DNA of 64,000 nucleotides from PALSA-505 sp963762615 (GCA_963762615.1 CAVXLG010000020.1:496001-560000), one strand, 5' to 3'; shown: positions 46,307 to 56,295, counted from the stretch's first letter. Made by a program: numbers and translations. Notes: generated from the sequence alone by a model not told the origin.

Positions 46307-48625
46307 TCAGGTTCCGGTGAGGTGCTCGGGCCGGACCGGGACCCGGGTCAGCGCCAGGCCGGTGGCCGCCCGGATCGCGGCCACGATGGCCGGCGTGGAC
46401 GAGATCGTAGGCGACTCGCCCACGCCGCGCAGCCCGTAGGGCGCGTGCGGGTCGGCCAGCTCGAGTACGTCCAGTTCCATCGGCGGCATATCCAGGATCG
46501 TGGGAATCAGGTAATCGGTGAACGAGGGATTGCGGACCTTGCCCCCCGACACCTGGACCTCTTCCATCAGCGCGAGGCCGAGGCCCTGGGCGGTGCCGCC
46601 GTGGATCTGGCCCTCCACCGCCTGCGGGTTCATCGCCCGCCCCACGTCCTGCGCGCAGGCCAGCTGTACCACCTTCACCAGTCCGAGTTCGGTGTCCACG
46701 TCCACGACGGCCCGGTGCGCGGCGAACGCGTACTGGACGTGCGCGTTGCCCTGGCCGGTCTGCGGGTCGAGCGGGCTCGTGCCGCGGTGCCGCCAGGTTA
46801 CGGTCGCCTCGGCGGGCCCGCCGGGCTCGGCGAGCAGGTCCGCCAGGCTCGCCAGCACGCCGCCGTCGGCCGACACTAGTACGCCGCCGGACAGCGACAG
46901 GTCCTGGCGGCCGGGGAAGGCGGCCCGCGCGCGCTCCAGGATCCGCGCGCGGACTTGCTCGCACGCCGCCCGTACCGCGCCGCCGGTCATGTAGCTCTGC
47001 CGGGAGGCGGAGGAGGATCCGCCGCTGCCGATCGACGTGTCGGCCGGCCTGACCTGCACCTGCCGGATGCCGAGCTCGGTGCGGGCGATCTGCTCCTGCA
47101 GGCCGACCAGGCCCTGGCCCACCTCGGCCGCCGCGGTGTGCACCTCGGCCGCGGGCTCGCCGCCGACCAGCCGCAGCCGCACCCGGGCAGTGGAGTAGTC
47201 GTCGAAGCCCTCGGAGAAGCAGACGTTCTTGATCCCGATGCCGTAGCCGACGCCGCGCACCACGCCTTCGCCGTGGGTGGTATTGGACACCCCGCCGGGC
47301 AGTGCCCGGAGGTCGGCGCCAGCGCCAGCCGCGGCGGGCGGCGGCAGCGGCCGCGCGGACACCAGGCTGAGCAGCTCGGCTACCGGCGCGGCAGAGTCCA
47401 CCACCTGGCCGGTCGGCATCACGCTGCCCTCGTGCAGGGCGTTGCGGACGCGCAGCTGCACCGGGTCCAGGCCGAGCCGTGCGGCCAGCTTGTCCATCTG
47501 GGATTCGTAGCCGAAGCAGGCCTGCACCGCGCCGAACCCGCGCATCGCCCCGCACGGCGGGTTGTTGGTGTACACGGCCCGGCAGTCCATCGCGACGTTC
47601 GGAACCTCATACGGGCCTATCCCGAGCGTGGCCGCGTTGGCGGCCACCGCCGTCGAGCTCGACGCGTACGCGCCCCCGTCGAGCACGATGTCAGCCCGCA
47701 CGTAGACCAGTGCCCCCGCTGCCGTGGCGCCGTGCTCGTAGCGCAGCGTGGCCGGATGCCGGTGCACGTGGCCGAGGAAGGACTCCTCGCGCGAGTAGAC
47801 CATCTTGACCGGCTTGCCGGTGTGCAGCGCGAGCAGGCAGGCGTGAATCTGCATGGACAGGTCCTCGCGGGCGCCGAACGCGCCGCCCACCCCGGCCAGC
47901 GTCACCCGCACCATGTCCTCGGGCAGGCCCAGGCTCGCCGCGACCTGGGCGCGGTCCGCGTGCAGCCACTGGGTGGCCACGAACAGGTCCACGCCGCCGT
48001 CCTCGGACGGCACGGCGAGGCCGGACTCCGGGCCGAGGGGGGCCTGGTCCTGCATGCCGACCTGGTACTCGCCGGATACCACTACCTCGGCGGCGGCGTC
48101 CGGGTCGCCTTTGCGGATCTTCACGTGACGGACCAGGTTGCCGCCCTCGTGCACCCGCGGCGCGCCGCCGGCGAGCGCGGCCCGGGCGTCAGTCAGCGGG
48201 TCGAGCACGCGGTAGCAGACCCGGATCTCGGCCGGCCGCGAGGCGGGCGGTCTCCGGGTGGTCCGCCGCCACCAGCGCCACCGGCTCGCCCTGATAGCGG
48301 ACCTGGTCCGCGGCGAGCACCGGCTGGTCGGCGAGTTCGAGCCCGTACACCTTGCGGCCGGGCACGTCGTCGTGGGTCAGCACCGCGCGGCAGCCGGGAA
48401 CCCGCAGCGCCGCGCCGATGTCCAGCCGCTCGATGACCGCGCGCGGGTGCGGGCTGCGCAGCGTCACCCCCCACACCATGCCGTCCAGCCACAGGTCGGA
48501 CGAGTAGGCGAACTCGCCGGTGACCTTCGGCCAGGCGTCGGGCCGGCCGCGCTCTGGCCGACGAGGCCGCCGGGCGGGGCGGTTACCGGACCCGGGGCGG
48601 CCAGCGTCGTGCCCGGCCCGGTCAC
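46307..48625 (-). CDS. Xanthine dehydrogenase, molybdopterin-binding subunit (two frameshifts)
   Basis: About 770 residues. N-terminal DAWPKVTGEFAYSSDLWLDG, VTLRSPHPRA, then VGGAFGAREDLSMQIHACLL, NNPPCGAMRGFGAVQACFGY, and the catalytic Glu block GLRGVGESPTISSTPA identify the Mo-cofactor subunit of the xanthine oxidase family. Breaks lie near 48550 and 48232, where one base restores ARIRVCYRVLDPLTD. GTG 48625 overlaps the deaminase stop (GTGA). With the FAD and 2Fe-2S subunits above it, it converts hypoxanthine or xanthine to urate. Confidence 0.92.
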
Positions 48626-50034
48626 GACGGCTCCGGCCCGAACAGCAGGTTCCTGGCCGCGCGGACGGCCCGCGCGGCGTCGGCCGCCTCGGCGGTGCGC
48701 AGTTCGGCGTCCTCGACCACCCGGTTGCCGCCGACCAGCAGCAGCGCCAGCGGCGCGGGCGGCCCGAATACCAGCGCGGCCACCGGGTCGCCCCCCGGGC
48801 CGTGCGCGATCGCGTCGCTGGCGAGCGCGTCCAGCCGCCACAGCGCGACGTCGCCGAGCGCGCCGGCCCGCAGCGAGCCGATCTCGTCATCGCGGCCCAG
48901 GCAGCGGGCGCCGCCGCGGGTCCCCATCCACAGCGCCTGCCGCGCGGTGAGCGCCCGCGCGTCCGCGTCCCTGGCCCGCGCGGCCAGCAGCGCCTGGCGC
49001 AGTTCGCCGGCCATCGAGGCCGCCTCGGCCGAGGACGCCCCGTCCACGCCCAGGCCCACCGGCGCGCCCGCGGCCAGCAGCTTGCGGACCGGCGCGATGC
49101 CCGCGCCGAGCCTGCCGTTGGAGCTGGGACAGTGCGCGACCCCGGTGCCGGCCGCCGCGAGCCGCGCGATCGCGGCGTCGGACAGATGCACGCAGTGCGC
49201 CAGCCAGACGTCGGGGGCGAGCCAGCCGAGCTTGTCGGCGAACTCGGCCGGAGACAGCCCGGTCTGCGCGCGCAGCGAGTCCTCCTCGTCGCTGGTCTCG
49301 GCCAGGTGGGTGTGCAGCCGGGTGCCCGTGCTGCGGGCCAGCGCGGCCGCCTCGCGCATCAGCTCCTCGCTGGCGCTGAACGGCGAGCACGGGGCCACGG
49401 CGATCCGCACCATGGCCCCGGGCGACGGGTCGTGATGCGCCTCGATCGCCGCTGCCGTGGCGGCCAGCGCCTGGCCGGTGGTCTCCACCGCCTCGTCCGG
49501 CGGCAGCCCGCCCCGGGATTCGCCCAGGTCCATCGAGCCGCGGCACGGGTGGAACCGCAGCCCGACCGTGGTCGCCGCCGCGATCTCCGCTTCCAGCGGC
49601 TCGGCGAAAGCCCCGCTGCCCGCGTTTCGCGGAAACACGTAGTGATGATCCGTGCTGGTGGTGCACCCGGACAGCGCCAGCCAGGCCAGTCCCGCCGTGG
49701 CGGCCGCGTGCACCTGATCCGGGGTGATCCGCGCCCACACCGGGTACAGCTCGGTGAGCCAGCCGAACAGGCCGGACTGCTGCGCTCGCCCCTGCGTCAG
49801 CCACTGGTACAGATGATGATGCGTGTTCACCAGCCCCGGCGTGGCCAGGCACCCCCGCCCGTCCACCACTGCCGCGCCATCAACGAGCGGCGCCGCCCCC
49901 TCGCCCACCGCGGTGATCCGCCCGTCCGCCACCACGACATGCCCTGACCGGTATTCAGCCCCCGTGTCGGCGGACCCGGTCCCGTCCATCGCGGCGACCG
50001 CGCAGCCCTCGATGATGATGGGGGCGCTGCTCAC
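48622..50034 (-). CDS. Amidohydrolase, probably 8-oxoguanine (or guanine) deaminase
   Basis: 470 residues of the TrzN/AtzB-like deaminase group. ATPGLVNTHHHLYQWLTQGR holds the HxH zinc ligands, followed by GCTTSTDHHYVFPRN, RLHTHLAETSDEE, AHCVHLSD and GLGVDGASS. The HHHLYQ start and SGLFGWLTELYPVWA fit 8-oxoguanine deaminases encoded beside xanthine dehydrogenase, which would feed urate directly. Guanine deaminase is the alternative. It overlaps both neighbours by four bases, so it is in the same operon. Confidence 0.82.
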   Translation of the reverse strand: MSSAPIIIEGCAVAAMDGTGSADTGAEYRSGHVVVADGRITAVGEGAAPLVDGAAVVDGRGCLATPGLVNTHHHLYQWLTQGRAQQSGLFGWLTELYPVWARITPDQVHAAATAGLAWLALSGCTTSTDHHYVFPRNAGSGAFAEPLEAEIAAATTVGLRFHPCRGSMDLGESRGGLPPDEAVETTGQALAATAAAIEAHHDPSPGAMVRIAVAPCSPFSASEELMREAAALARSTGTRLHTHLAETSDEEDSLRAQTGLSPAEFADKLGWLAPDVWLAHCVHLSDAAIARLAAAGTGVAHCPSSNGRLGAGIAPVRKLLAAGAPVGLGVDGASSAEAASMAGELRQALLAARARDADARALTARQALWMGTRGGARCLGRDDEIGSLRAGALGDVALWRLDALASDAIAHGPGGDPVAALVFGPPAPLALLLVGGNRVVEDAELRTAEAADAARAVRAARNLLFGPEPS

Positions 50035-50531
50035 GGCCGGCCCTCTCTCGCGTCCGCCGCCGCCATCCGCGCCGCTGCCAACCGCACCGCGTCCAGGATT
50101 TTCTCGTACCCCGTGCACCGGCACAGGTTCCCGGCCAGCGCCTCGCGGATCTCGGCATCGCCGGGCACCGCCCCGCCCGCGGCCACCGTCTCGCGCAGCA
50201 ACCAGTGCGCCTGCACGACCAGCCCCGGGGTGCAGAAGCCGCACTGCACGGCGCCGGCCTCCACGAAGGCGTGCTGCACCGGATCCAGCCCGGCCGGCCC
50301 GGCCAGCCCCTCGACGGTGACCACGTCCCGGCCCTCGGCCTGGCCCGCCGCGACCAGGCACGCGCACACCGGGCTGTCGTCCAGGTACACCGTGCACGAG
50401 CCGCATTCGCCCTGCTCGCAGGCGTTCTTCGAGCCGGGCAGGCCGAGCCGCTCGCGCAGCACGAACAGCAGGCTCTCGCCCTCCCACACGTTCGGGGCGC
50501 TGACCTGCCTGCCGTTGACCCGCATGCTCAC
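50031..50531 (-). CDS. Xanthine dehydrogenase, 2Fe-2S subunit
   Basis: 166 residues. Two iron-sulfur clusters: the ferredoxin-like CEQGECGSCTVYLDDSPVC and the C-terminal pair CGFCTPGL and NLCRCTGYEKIL. These carry electrons from the molybdenum centre to FAD. GTG 50531 overlaps the FAD-subunit stop (GTGA); ATG 50525 two codons later is an alternative. Confidence 0.94.
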   Translation of the reverse strand: MSMRVNGRQVSAPNVWEGESLLFVLRERLGLPGSKNACEQGECGSCTVYLDDSPVCACLVAAGQAEGRDVVTVEGLAGPAGLDPVQHAFVEAGAVQCGFCTPGLVVQAHWLLRETVAAGGAVPGDAEIREALAGNLCRCTGYEKILDAVRLAAARMAAADAREGRP

Positions 50532-51427
50532 CCGCACGGCCGCGCCCCCTCCCGGTAGGAATCCCAGGCCCAGCCCAGCGCGCGCCGGGCCAGCACGGCC
50601 AGCGCGTGCCTGCGGTAGGCCGCGGTGCCGCGCACGTCGTCGATCGGCCGGGCCGCCCCGGCTACCAGCTCGCCGAACCGCTCGGCCGCGGCAGGCGGCA
50701 GCGCGCCGCGCGACTCCCACAGCCCCGCGGCCGCCAGCTCGGCGGCCAGGAACCGCTCCGCGTCGCCGGCCCGCAGCGGGACCGGGCCGGCCGAGCCGAT
50801 GCCGGTGCCGACGGTCCCGCCCGTACCGCCCGGGCGGCCCGCCGGCCACAGCGCGAGAGCGAACGAGCAGACCGCGATCACCATGGCGTTCCTCGTGCCG
50901 ATCTTGGCGAACTGCTGCGGCCACCCGGCCGGGGCGATCCGGAACGCGGCGATCAGCTCGTCCGGCCCGAGCGCGCTGCGCTTGGGGCCGGCGAAGAACC
51001 CGGCCGCCGGGATCAGCCGGGTGCCGCGCACCGAGGCGGCCTCGATCACCGCATCGCAGGCCAGCAGGACCGGGTGCATGTCGCCGGCCGGCGAGGCCGA
51101 GCCCAGGTTGCCGCCGACCGTGCCGCGGTTGCGGATCTGCGGCGACCCGACCGTGCGCGCAGCCAGGGCCAGGCCGGGCAGCTCGCGGCCGAGCTCGGCG
51201 ATGATCCGCGCGTAGCTGACGCAGGCGCCCACCCGCAGCACGCCGTCGTCGCTGCCTACCTCGGCCAGCTCGGCCACCTGGTTCAGGTCGAGCAGGGCAC
51301 CCGGCCGCCGGGTGCCGAAGTTCATCTCGACCATCACGTCGGTACCGCCCGCGACCGCGACCGCGTCCGGCCGCTCGGCCCTGGCCTCGAGCGCCTCGCC
51401 GAGGCTGGCGGGACGGAGGAAGTCCAT
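50528..51427 (-). CDS. Xanthine dehydrogenase, FAD-binding subunit
   Basis: 299 residues of the CoxM/XdhB type. FAD motifs are AVAGGTDVMVEMNFG and SPQIRNRGTVGGNLGSASPA, with GDMHPVLLACDAVIE following. ATG 51427 gives the standard N-terminus MDFLRPASLGEALEA; a GTG at 51445 would overlap the uricase stop. It is read with uricase upstream and the 2Fe-2S subunit downstream. Confidence 0.93.
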   Translation of the reverse strand: MDFLRPASLGEALEARAERPDAVAVAGGTDVMVEMNFGTRRPGALLDLNQVAELAEVGSDDGVLRVGACVSYARIIAELGRELPGLALAARTVGSPQIRNRGTVGGNLGSASPAGDMHPVLLACDAVIEAASVRGTRLIPAAGFFAGPKRSALGPDELIAAFRIAPAGWPQQFAKIGTRNAMVIAVCSFALALWPAGRPGGTGGTVGTGIGSAGPVPLRAGDAERFLAAELAAAGLWESRGALPPAAAERFGELVAGAARPIDDVRGTAAYRRHALAVLARRALGWAWDSYREGARPCG

Positions 51428-51438
51428 GCCGGCCCCGG

Positions 51439-52311
51439 CTACCACGCGAGGCCGGGATCTGGCGCGTCATCCCGCAGGACCGTCCCCTCGATCAGCCCGT
51501 AGGGCCGGTCGGCGGCGTACAGCACCTCGCCGTGGTCGCTGATCCCGAACGGCGACAGGTCCACCGTGAAGTGATGCTTGTTCGGCAGCGCGAGCCGGAC
51601 CTCGGCGATCTCCGGCCGGTGCTCGAGTACCCGGCGGCCCATGGCGTACAGCGTCTGCTGCAGCGAGCGGCTGTACGTCTGGGCGAACGCCTCGAGCAGG
51701 TGACGCCGGGCCTGCGCGTGCGAGGCATCCCAGTCGCAGCCGCCGTCCAGCGGTACCGCGGCGTGCCGCCACCGCGCGTTCACGTCGGTGGCGAGAATCC
51801 GGTCGGCGGTCTCGGCCAGCGTGGTGTAACGGTCCTTGATGTAGCCGCGGAACTGCGACCCGGCCGAGTTGAGCACGGTGAGGCCGGCCAGGCCGGACAC
51901 CGCCCAGGCGGTCGTTCCGTCGTAGCTGATCTCGGCGGTCCGGATCTCGCGGCCGCGGCGGGCGAACGAATGGCCGGTATCGGCGATCGGGTCCCAGCCG
52001 TGCTCGGACACGCTCACCCGGGCGGTGGCGATGCTGGGCTGCGACTCGGCGAAGTGCCGGGCGAGCCGCAGCGCGAACGACTCTGCCGGGCCGATGCCGT
52101 GCTCGGCGGCGAACGCGTAGACGGTGTTCTTCTGGGTGTCGGTGGGCAGCACGGCGGCGTTGTCGCCGGCCAGGTGGGCGGCGGCGGTGTCCCCGGTCAG
52201 CGTGACGCCGACGGTCAGGTCCCTGATGTCGTGGCGGTCGCTGCCGCGGCTGATGTGCACCAGGCGGATTTCCGCCTTGCCGTACCGGTTGGGTCCGAGC
52301 ACGATGGCCAC
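51439..52311 (-). CDS. Urate oxidase (uricase)
   Basis: 290 residues, the usual length. The N-terminal RYGKAEIRLVHISR, the active-site TDTQKNTVYAFAAEHG, FRGYIKDRYTTLAET and LPNKHHFTVDL blocks are diagnostic. It oxidises urate to 5-hydroxyisourate without cofactor. Start GTG 52311, five bases after the HIU hydrolase stop. The frame is intact. Confidence 0.95.
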   Translation of the reverse strand: MAIVLGPNRYGKAEIRLVHISRGSDRHDIRDLTVGVTLTGDTAAAHLAGDNAAVLPTDTQKNTVYAFAAEHGIGPAESFALRLARHFAESQPSIATARVSVSEHGWDPIADTGHSFARRGREIRTAEISYDGTTAWAVSGLAGLTVLNSAGSQFRGYIKDRYTTLAETADRILATDVNARWRHAAVPLDGGCDWDASHAQARRHLLEAFAQTYSRSLQQTLYAMGRRVLEHRPEIAEVRLALPNKHHFTVDLSPFGISDHGEVLYAADRPYGLIEGTVLRDDAPDPGLAW

Positions 52312-52316
52312 GCGCG

Positions 52317-52655
52317 TCAGCTCCCTCGGTAGGTCGTGTAGGCATACGGGCTGAGCAGCACCGGCAGGTGCAGGTGCTCGGCGGCGTCGCGTACCGCGAA
52401 GGTCACGGTGACTTCCGGGTAGAGCGCGGTCACGCCGCGGCCGGCGAAGTAACCGCCGGTGTCGAACGTCAGCCGGTGCACGCCGGCGGCGGGCTGGCCC
52501 TCGGGCAGCCAGCCGGCCAGCCGGCCGTCCGGTCCGGTGTGCCCGGTGCCCACGGCCGCCCAGGTTCCGCTGTCGCCGCGGCGCTCGAGCCGGACGGCGA
52601 CGCCCGCCGCGGGCCGTCCCAGCGTCGCGTCGAGGACGTGCGTGGACAGGGTCAC
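52317..52655 (-). CDS. 5-Hydroxyisourate hydrolase (transthyretin-like)
   Basis: 112 residues. The family signatures STHVLDATLGRPAAGV at the N-terminus and the terminal YRGS are present, as is the YFPEV-like TALYPEVTVTF. It hydrolyses HIU to OHCU. GTG 52655 overlaps the OHCU decarboxylase stop by four bases. Confidence 0.95.
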   Translation of the reverse strand: MTLSTHVLDATLGRPAAGVAVRLERRGDSGTWAAVGTGHTGPDGRLAGWLPEGQPAAGVHRLTFDTGGYFAGRGVTALYPEVTVTFAVRDAAEHLHLPVLLSPYAYTTYRGS

Positions 52656-53158
52656 CCGCCGAGCAGCTTCCGCATCCGCAGCTGCGTTATCTTCCGCAGC
52701 TCGTCGGCGACGACGCGGCGCTCGGTGGCCGGGTCGTTCGGCAGCCGGGCGCGCAGCCGGGCCAGCAGCTCGGCCCCGCTCAGCCCGCTGGCGCAGACCA
52801 GGAACACATGGCCGAACCGCTGCTCGTACGCGCGGTTGCCGTCGGCGAGCTGGCGCGCGACGGCCCGCGGGGCGGCTGCCGCGCCCGCCTGCTCATCCCG
52901 GGACCAGCCGGCCGCGGCCGGCTCGCCGATCCGCGGGTGGCCGGCCAGCGCCTCGGCGATGTCGTCCCAGCCGAGCCGGGCGAACCCGGCGTCGATCGCC
53001 GCGCTGACCGCGCCGGCGTCGGCGTACGGCCGGCCCGCGGCGATCGCGGCCGCGAAGGCACCCGAGGCGCAGCACCGGGTGACGTCTCGCTCGGCGTCGG
53101 CGGGCGCGGCCGCGTTCAACGCGGCCAGCGCCGCCGCAGGTGTGACCGGCCGGGTCAT
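52652..53158 (-). CDS. 2-Oxo-4-hydroxy-4-carboxy-5-ureidoimidazoline (OHCU) decarboxylase
   Basis: 168 residues. The catalytic His region is GHPRIGEPAA, followed by NRAYEQRFGHVFLVCASG with the conserved Gly and LRARLPNDPATERRVVADEL. It releases CO2 to give S-allantoin. First gene of the minus-strand operon that runs to the xanthine dehydrogenase large subunit. ATG 53158 has no strong ribosome binding site. Confidence 0.93.
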   Translation of the reverse strand: MTRPVTPAAALAALNAAAPADAERDVTRCCASGAFAAAIAAGRPYADAGAVSAAIDAGFARLGWDDIAEALAGHPRIGEPAAAGWSRDEQAGAAAAPRAVARQLADGNRAYEQRFGHVFLVCASGLSGAELLARLRARLPNDPATERRVVADELRKITQLRMRKLLGG

Positions 53159-53266
53159 GGGGACAGCCAACCAAATCCGCGGGGTCCGGCGGTAGCGGCA
53201 GATCACATGAAACGGCCGCGTCAGCGCCGCGAGAGTTTGTATGTTCCTCCAAGCGTAAGCGGTTAT

Positions 53267-53281
53267 CGTGCTTTTATCACG
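53267..53281. promoter_or_regulatory. Candidate operator between the purine operon and pucR
   Basis: CGTG-CTTTTAT-CACG (53267-53281) is an inverted repeat in the only AT-rich part of the 155-base divergent gap. Its position between both starts suits a PucR site, but the arms are only four bases. Confidence 0.35.
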
Positions 53282-53313
53282 CTGCTGATCTAGCCGGATG
53301 CGGGGCGGTACTC

Positions 53314-54954
53314 GTGCGGGTCGCCGATCTCCCGGGCATCCCGGGACTGGGGCTCAGGTTGCTTGCGCGCGGCGAGCAGGACCGGCAGGTCCGCCGCGTC
53401 TACACCACCGACCTGCCCGACCCGGGCCGCTACCTGTCCGGGGGGGAGCTGGTGCTGACCGGGCTGATCTGGTGCCGCGCGGCCGGGGATACCGACAGGT
53501 TCACCACCGCGCTGGCCCGGGCCGGGGCGGCCGCCCTGGCCGCGGGCGAAGCGCTTGGCCCGGTACCCGAGGAGCTTGTCCGGTGCTGCGCCCGGCTGGG
53601 CCTGCCGCTGCTGGCGGTGCCGGCCGAGACCTCGTTCGGGACGGTCACGGACGAGATCATGCGCAGGCTGGCCGGCGACCGCTCGGGCACGATGGACCGG
53701 GTGCTCGGGCGGCGCAGGCAGCTGCTCTCCGCCATCACCGAAGGCGGCGGGCTCGACGCGCTGTTCCGGCTGTCCGGCACCGACCTGCGCGCGGGCTGCT
53801 GGCTGCTCACCGCCACCGGCCGGCAGCTCGCGGGCACCGAGGGCTCGCTGCCCGGGCCGGTGGCGGTGCGGCTGGCCAGGCAGTACCTGGCCGGGGGCCG
53901 GCTGCCGGCCGCGGTACGGGCCGGGGGGAAGGATTACACGCTGCTGGCGGCGGGCGGCCGGGCCGGGCTGGCCGGCTGGTTCCTGGCCTGCGCGGGAAGC
54001 GCGCGGGACTGGCCGGACGAGCTGCGCGAGTCGGCGGCCGAGCTGGCGGCCGACGTCGCGCTCGAGCGGGCCAGGCTGGATGCCGGCCGCCGCGGCGAGC
54101 GCAGGCTGGGCCAGCAGATCATCAGCACCGTCGCCGGCGGCGCCGGGGCCGCCGAGGTCGGCGCGCTGCTGCGGGCCGCCGGGCTGCCTGCGGAGGGCCG
54201 CTATGTCGCGGTCGCGGCGGCCGCGCAGGCGGGCGGCGAGGCCGTACCGGATCTGGCCGGCCTGGTCGAGGAGCTGGTCCTGCCGGTCGCGGCGCGGGCG
54301 GCGGTCGGCGGGGACGCGGCGGAGACGCTGGCGCTGGTCCCGCTGCCGGGCGGCGGGCCGGCCCGGGCTGACCCGGCCGGCGCCGCGGTCCCGGGCCGGC
54401 CGGGCGGCCTGGGACCGGAGCTCTCCGATCCGGACCTGGCGGCCCGGATCCGGGAGGCGGAGCCCCTGCTCGCGGCGGGCCTGCGCGGCGGGCGGCTGAC
54501 CGCGGGCATCAGCGACGCCGTGACCGGCTCCCGCGAGCTGGCCGCGGCGCTGCGGGAGGCGCGCGGCGCGCGGCGGCTGGCCGGGCTGCGGTCCGGCCCG
54601 GTGTGCGTGGTCACCGGGGACGAGGCCGGCACGCACGCGATGCTGCTGGCCAGCGTGCCGGCCGACGTCCTGGGCTCGTTCCGTGACCGCCTGATCGGGC
54701 CGCTGCTGCGCTACGACCGGCGCCGTGGCGCTGAGCTCGTGCCCACGCTGAGCGCGTTCCTGGCCTGCTCCGGATCGTGGACCGCGTGCGCGGACCGGCT
54801 GCACGTGCACGTGAATACGCTGCGCTACCGGATCCGGCGGATCGAGGAGCTCACCGGGCGGGATCTGTCCTCGCTCGATCACCGGGTGGACTTCGTCCTG
54901 GCCCTGGACGCCGGCCCGGCCGGGATCCGGCCCGGGCCCGCCGGCGAGGGCTGA
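53314..54954 (+). CDS. pucR: PucR-family transcriptional regulator of purine catabolism
   Basis: 546 residues. The N-terminal PucR sensor domain (VADLPGIPGLGLRLLARGEQ to about residue 120), a GGDEF-like middle region and the C-terminal PucR helix-turn-helix (ADRLHVHVNTLRYRIRRIEE) are in the family order. It is divergent from the OHCU decarboxylase operon and so most likely senses a purine intermediate and switches that operon (inference). Start GTG 53314. Ends 6 bases from the convergent LacI gene. Confidence 0.9.
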   Translation: MRVADLPGIPGLGLRLLARGEQDRQVRRVYTTDLPDPGRYLSGGELVLTGLIWCRAAGDTDRFTTALARAGAAALAAGEALGPVPEELVRCCARLGLPLLAVPAETSFGTVTDEIMRRLAGDRSGTMDRVLGRRRQLLSAITEGGGLDALFRLSGTDLRAGCWLLTATGRQLAGTEGSLPGPVAVRLARQYLAGGRLPAAVRAGGKDYTLLAAGGRAGLAGWFLACAGSARDWPDELRESAAELAADVALERARLDAGRRGERRLGQQIISTVAGGAGAAEVGALLRAAGLPAEGRYVAVAAAAQAGGEAVPDLAGLVEELVLPVAARAAVGGDAAETLALVPLPGGGPARADPAGAAVPGRPGGLGPELSDPDLAARIREAEPLLAAGLRGGRLTAGISDAVTGSRELAAALREARGARRLAGLRSGPVCVVTGDEAGTHAMLLASVPADVLGSFRDRLIGPLLRYDRRRGAELVPTLSAFLACSGSWTACADRLHVHVNTLRYRIRRIEELTGRDLSSLDHRVDFVLALDAGPAGIRPGPAGEG

Positions 54955-54960
54955 GCCCGC

Positions 54961-55971
54961 TCAGCCGGCGGGCCGGGCCCGCCGGGAGGATTCCCTGACG
55001 ACCAGCTCGGCCTTCAGCTCGGCCGAGCCCGGCTGCGGGGCCAGGCGGTCCAGCGCGGCACGCAGCCCCGTGACCGCCCGCGCCCCCAGCTCGGCCAGCG
55101 GCTGCCTGACCGTGGTCAGCGCGGGCTCGCAGACCTCGGCGACGACGGTGTCGCCGAAACCGGTGAGCGCGACGTCGTCCGGCACCCTGACACCGTGCTC
55201 CCGCAGTGCCAGCAGCGCGCCGGCCGCGCCCAGGTCATCGGCGCAGACGATGGCATCGGGCCGCGATCCGCCGGCCAGCAGCCCGGCCGCCGCCTCGCGG
55301 CCCCACGCGGGGGAGCGGCCGCCCAGGTACGTCCGGCCCGCCGACCCGGGATCCAGCGGCCGCATCCGGGCCGTGAACGCGTCCAGCCGTTCCCTCGCGG
55401 TCGAGCTTTCCGGCCGCGGGCCGATGTAAGCGAAGCTGCGGCAGCCCTGGGCGGTCAGGTGGCCGATAACCTGCCCCATCGCGTCCGCCTGGTCCACGCC
55501 GGCGTAGGGCAGGCCGGCCACCGCCCGCCGGCCGACCTGCAGCACTGGCATCCGGCTCGCGGCCAGCTGGACCGTCGGCTGGCTGGCGATCTGGTCGCAG
55601 GCGCTGATCAGCAGCCCGTCAACCTGGTCGTCGAACAGGTCCTGCACCAGCTCGGCCTCGGTGGCCACGTCGTTGCCCGCGTCGCGCAGCAGCAGGCTGA
55701 ACCCGGCCAGGCGCAGTTCCCGCTCGACCGCCTGGATCACCGCGGGGAAGAACGGGTTGGTGAGGTCGGGGATCACCGCCCCGATGGCCTGGGTGGACTG
55801 CCGGCGCAGGGCCCGGGCCACGCGGTTCGCGCGGTAGCCGAGGCTCTCGGCCGAGCGCCGTACCCGCTCCGCGAGCACCGGATCCACGGTCTGCACGCCC
55901 GACAGCGCCCGGGAGACGGTCGCCGTGGACACGCCGGCGGCATCCGCGACCTCGCGGATGGTTACCGTCAC
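54961..55971 (-). CDS. LacI-family transcriptional regulator
   Basis: 336 residues. The N-terminal helix-turn-helix reads TIREVADAAGVSTATVSRAL with the hinge helix GYRANRVARALRR; the periplasmic-binding-like domain has AIGAVIPDLTNPFFPAVIQ, DGLLISACD, PDAIVCADDLGAAGAL and DVALTGFGDT. GTG 55971 has AAGGGGG five bases upstream; the longer open frame upstream has no domain. No sugar genes adjoin, so its regulon is elsewhere or unknown. A likely self-operator lies at 56051-56062. Confidence 0.92.
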   Translation of the reverse strand: MTVTIREVADAAGVSTATVSRALSGVQTVDPVLAERVRRSAESLGYRANRVARALRRQSTQAIGAVIPDLTNPFFPAVIQAVERELRLAGFSLLLRDAGNDVATEAELVQDLFDDQVDGLLISACDQIASQPTVQLAASRMPVLQVGRRAVAGLPYAGVDQADAMGQVIGHLTAQGCRSFAYIGPRPESSTARERLDAFTARMRPLDPGSAGRTYLGGRSPAWGREAAAGLLAGGSRPDAIVCADDLGAAGALLALREHGVRVPDDVALTGFGDTVVAEVCEPALTTVRQPLAELGARAVTGLRAALDRLAPQPGSAELKAELVVRESSRRARPAG

Positions 55972-56295
55972 GCCGACCCCCTTGCTGCGCTCTGACCTGC
56001 TGCGCAACAGCTCCAGTAACACTGGGACCTGGTAACGACAGGCCATCCCAGGAATCGTTTCCGTGCGGACGCGGCGGCGCCGCGCTGGCCACGTTTCCGG
56101 GATCGGCGCGGGCCCGCGCGAATGCGGGTGATTCCGGCGCCCCTGTATCAGGCTCTCAGCGCCCCGGACAATACCATGTCGAGGGCAGTTACCGGTCAAA
56201 GAACGGTATACACATCCATGTCACAGTACCTGGCGGAGGTGGGCCGAGGCGGCCGGCCGCGCGTCGTGCCGTCCCGGTAACTGACCAGGCGGCGG
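55972..56295. other. 324-base gap upstream of the LacI gene
   Basis: No supported gene. It contains the operator-like palindrome at 56051-56062. The rest shows no convincing promoter hexamers. Confidence 0.5.
56051..56062. promoter_or_regulatory. LacI-type operator half-palindrome GGAATCGTTTCC
   Basis: GGAATCGTTTCC is palindromic apart from one T-T pair and has the central CG step typical of LacI-family operators. It is 80 bases upstream of the regulator's start codon, the expected place for autoregulation. Confidence 0.5.
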
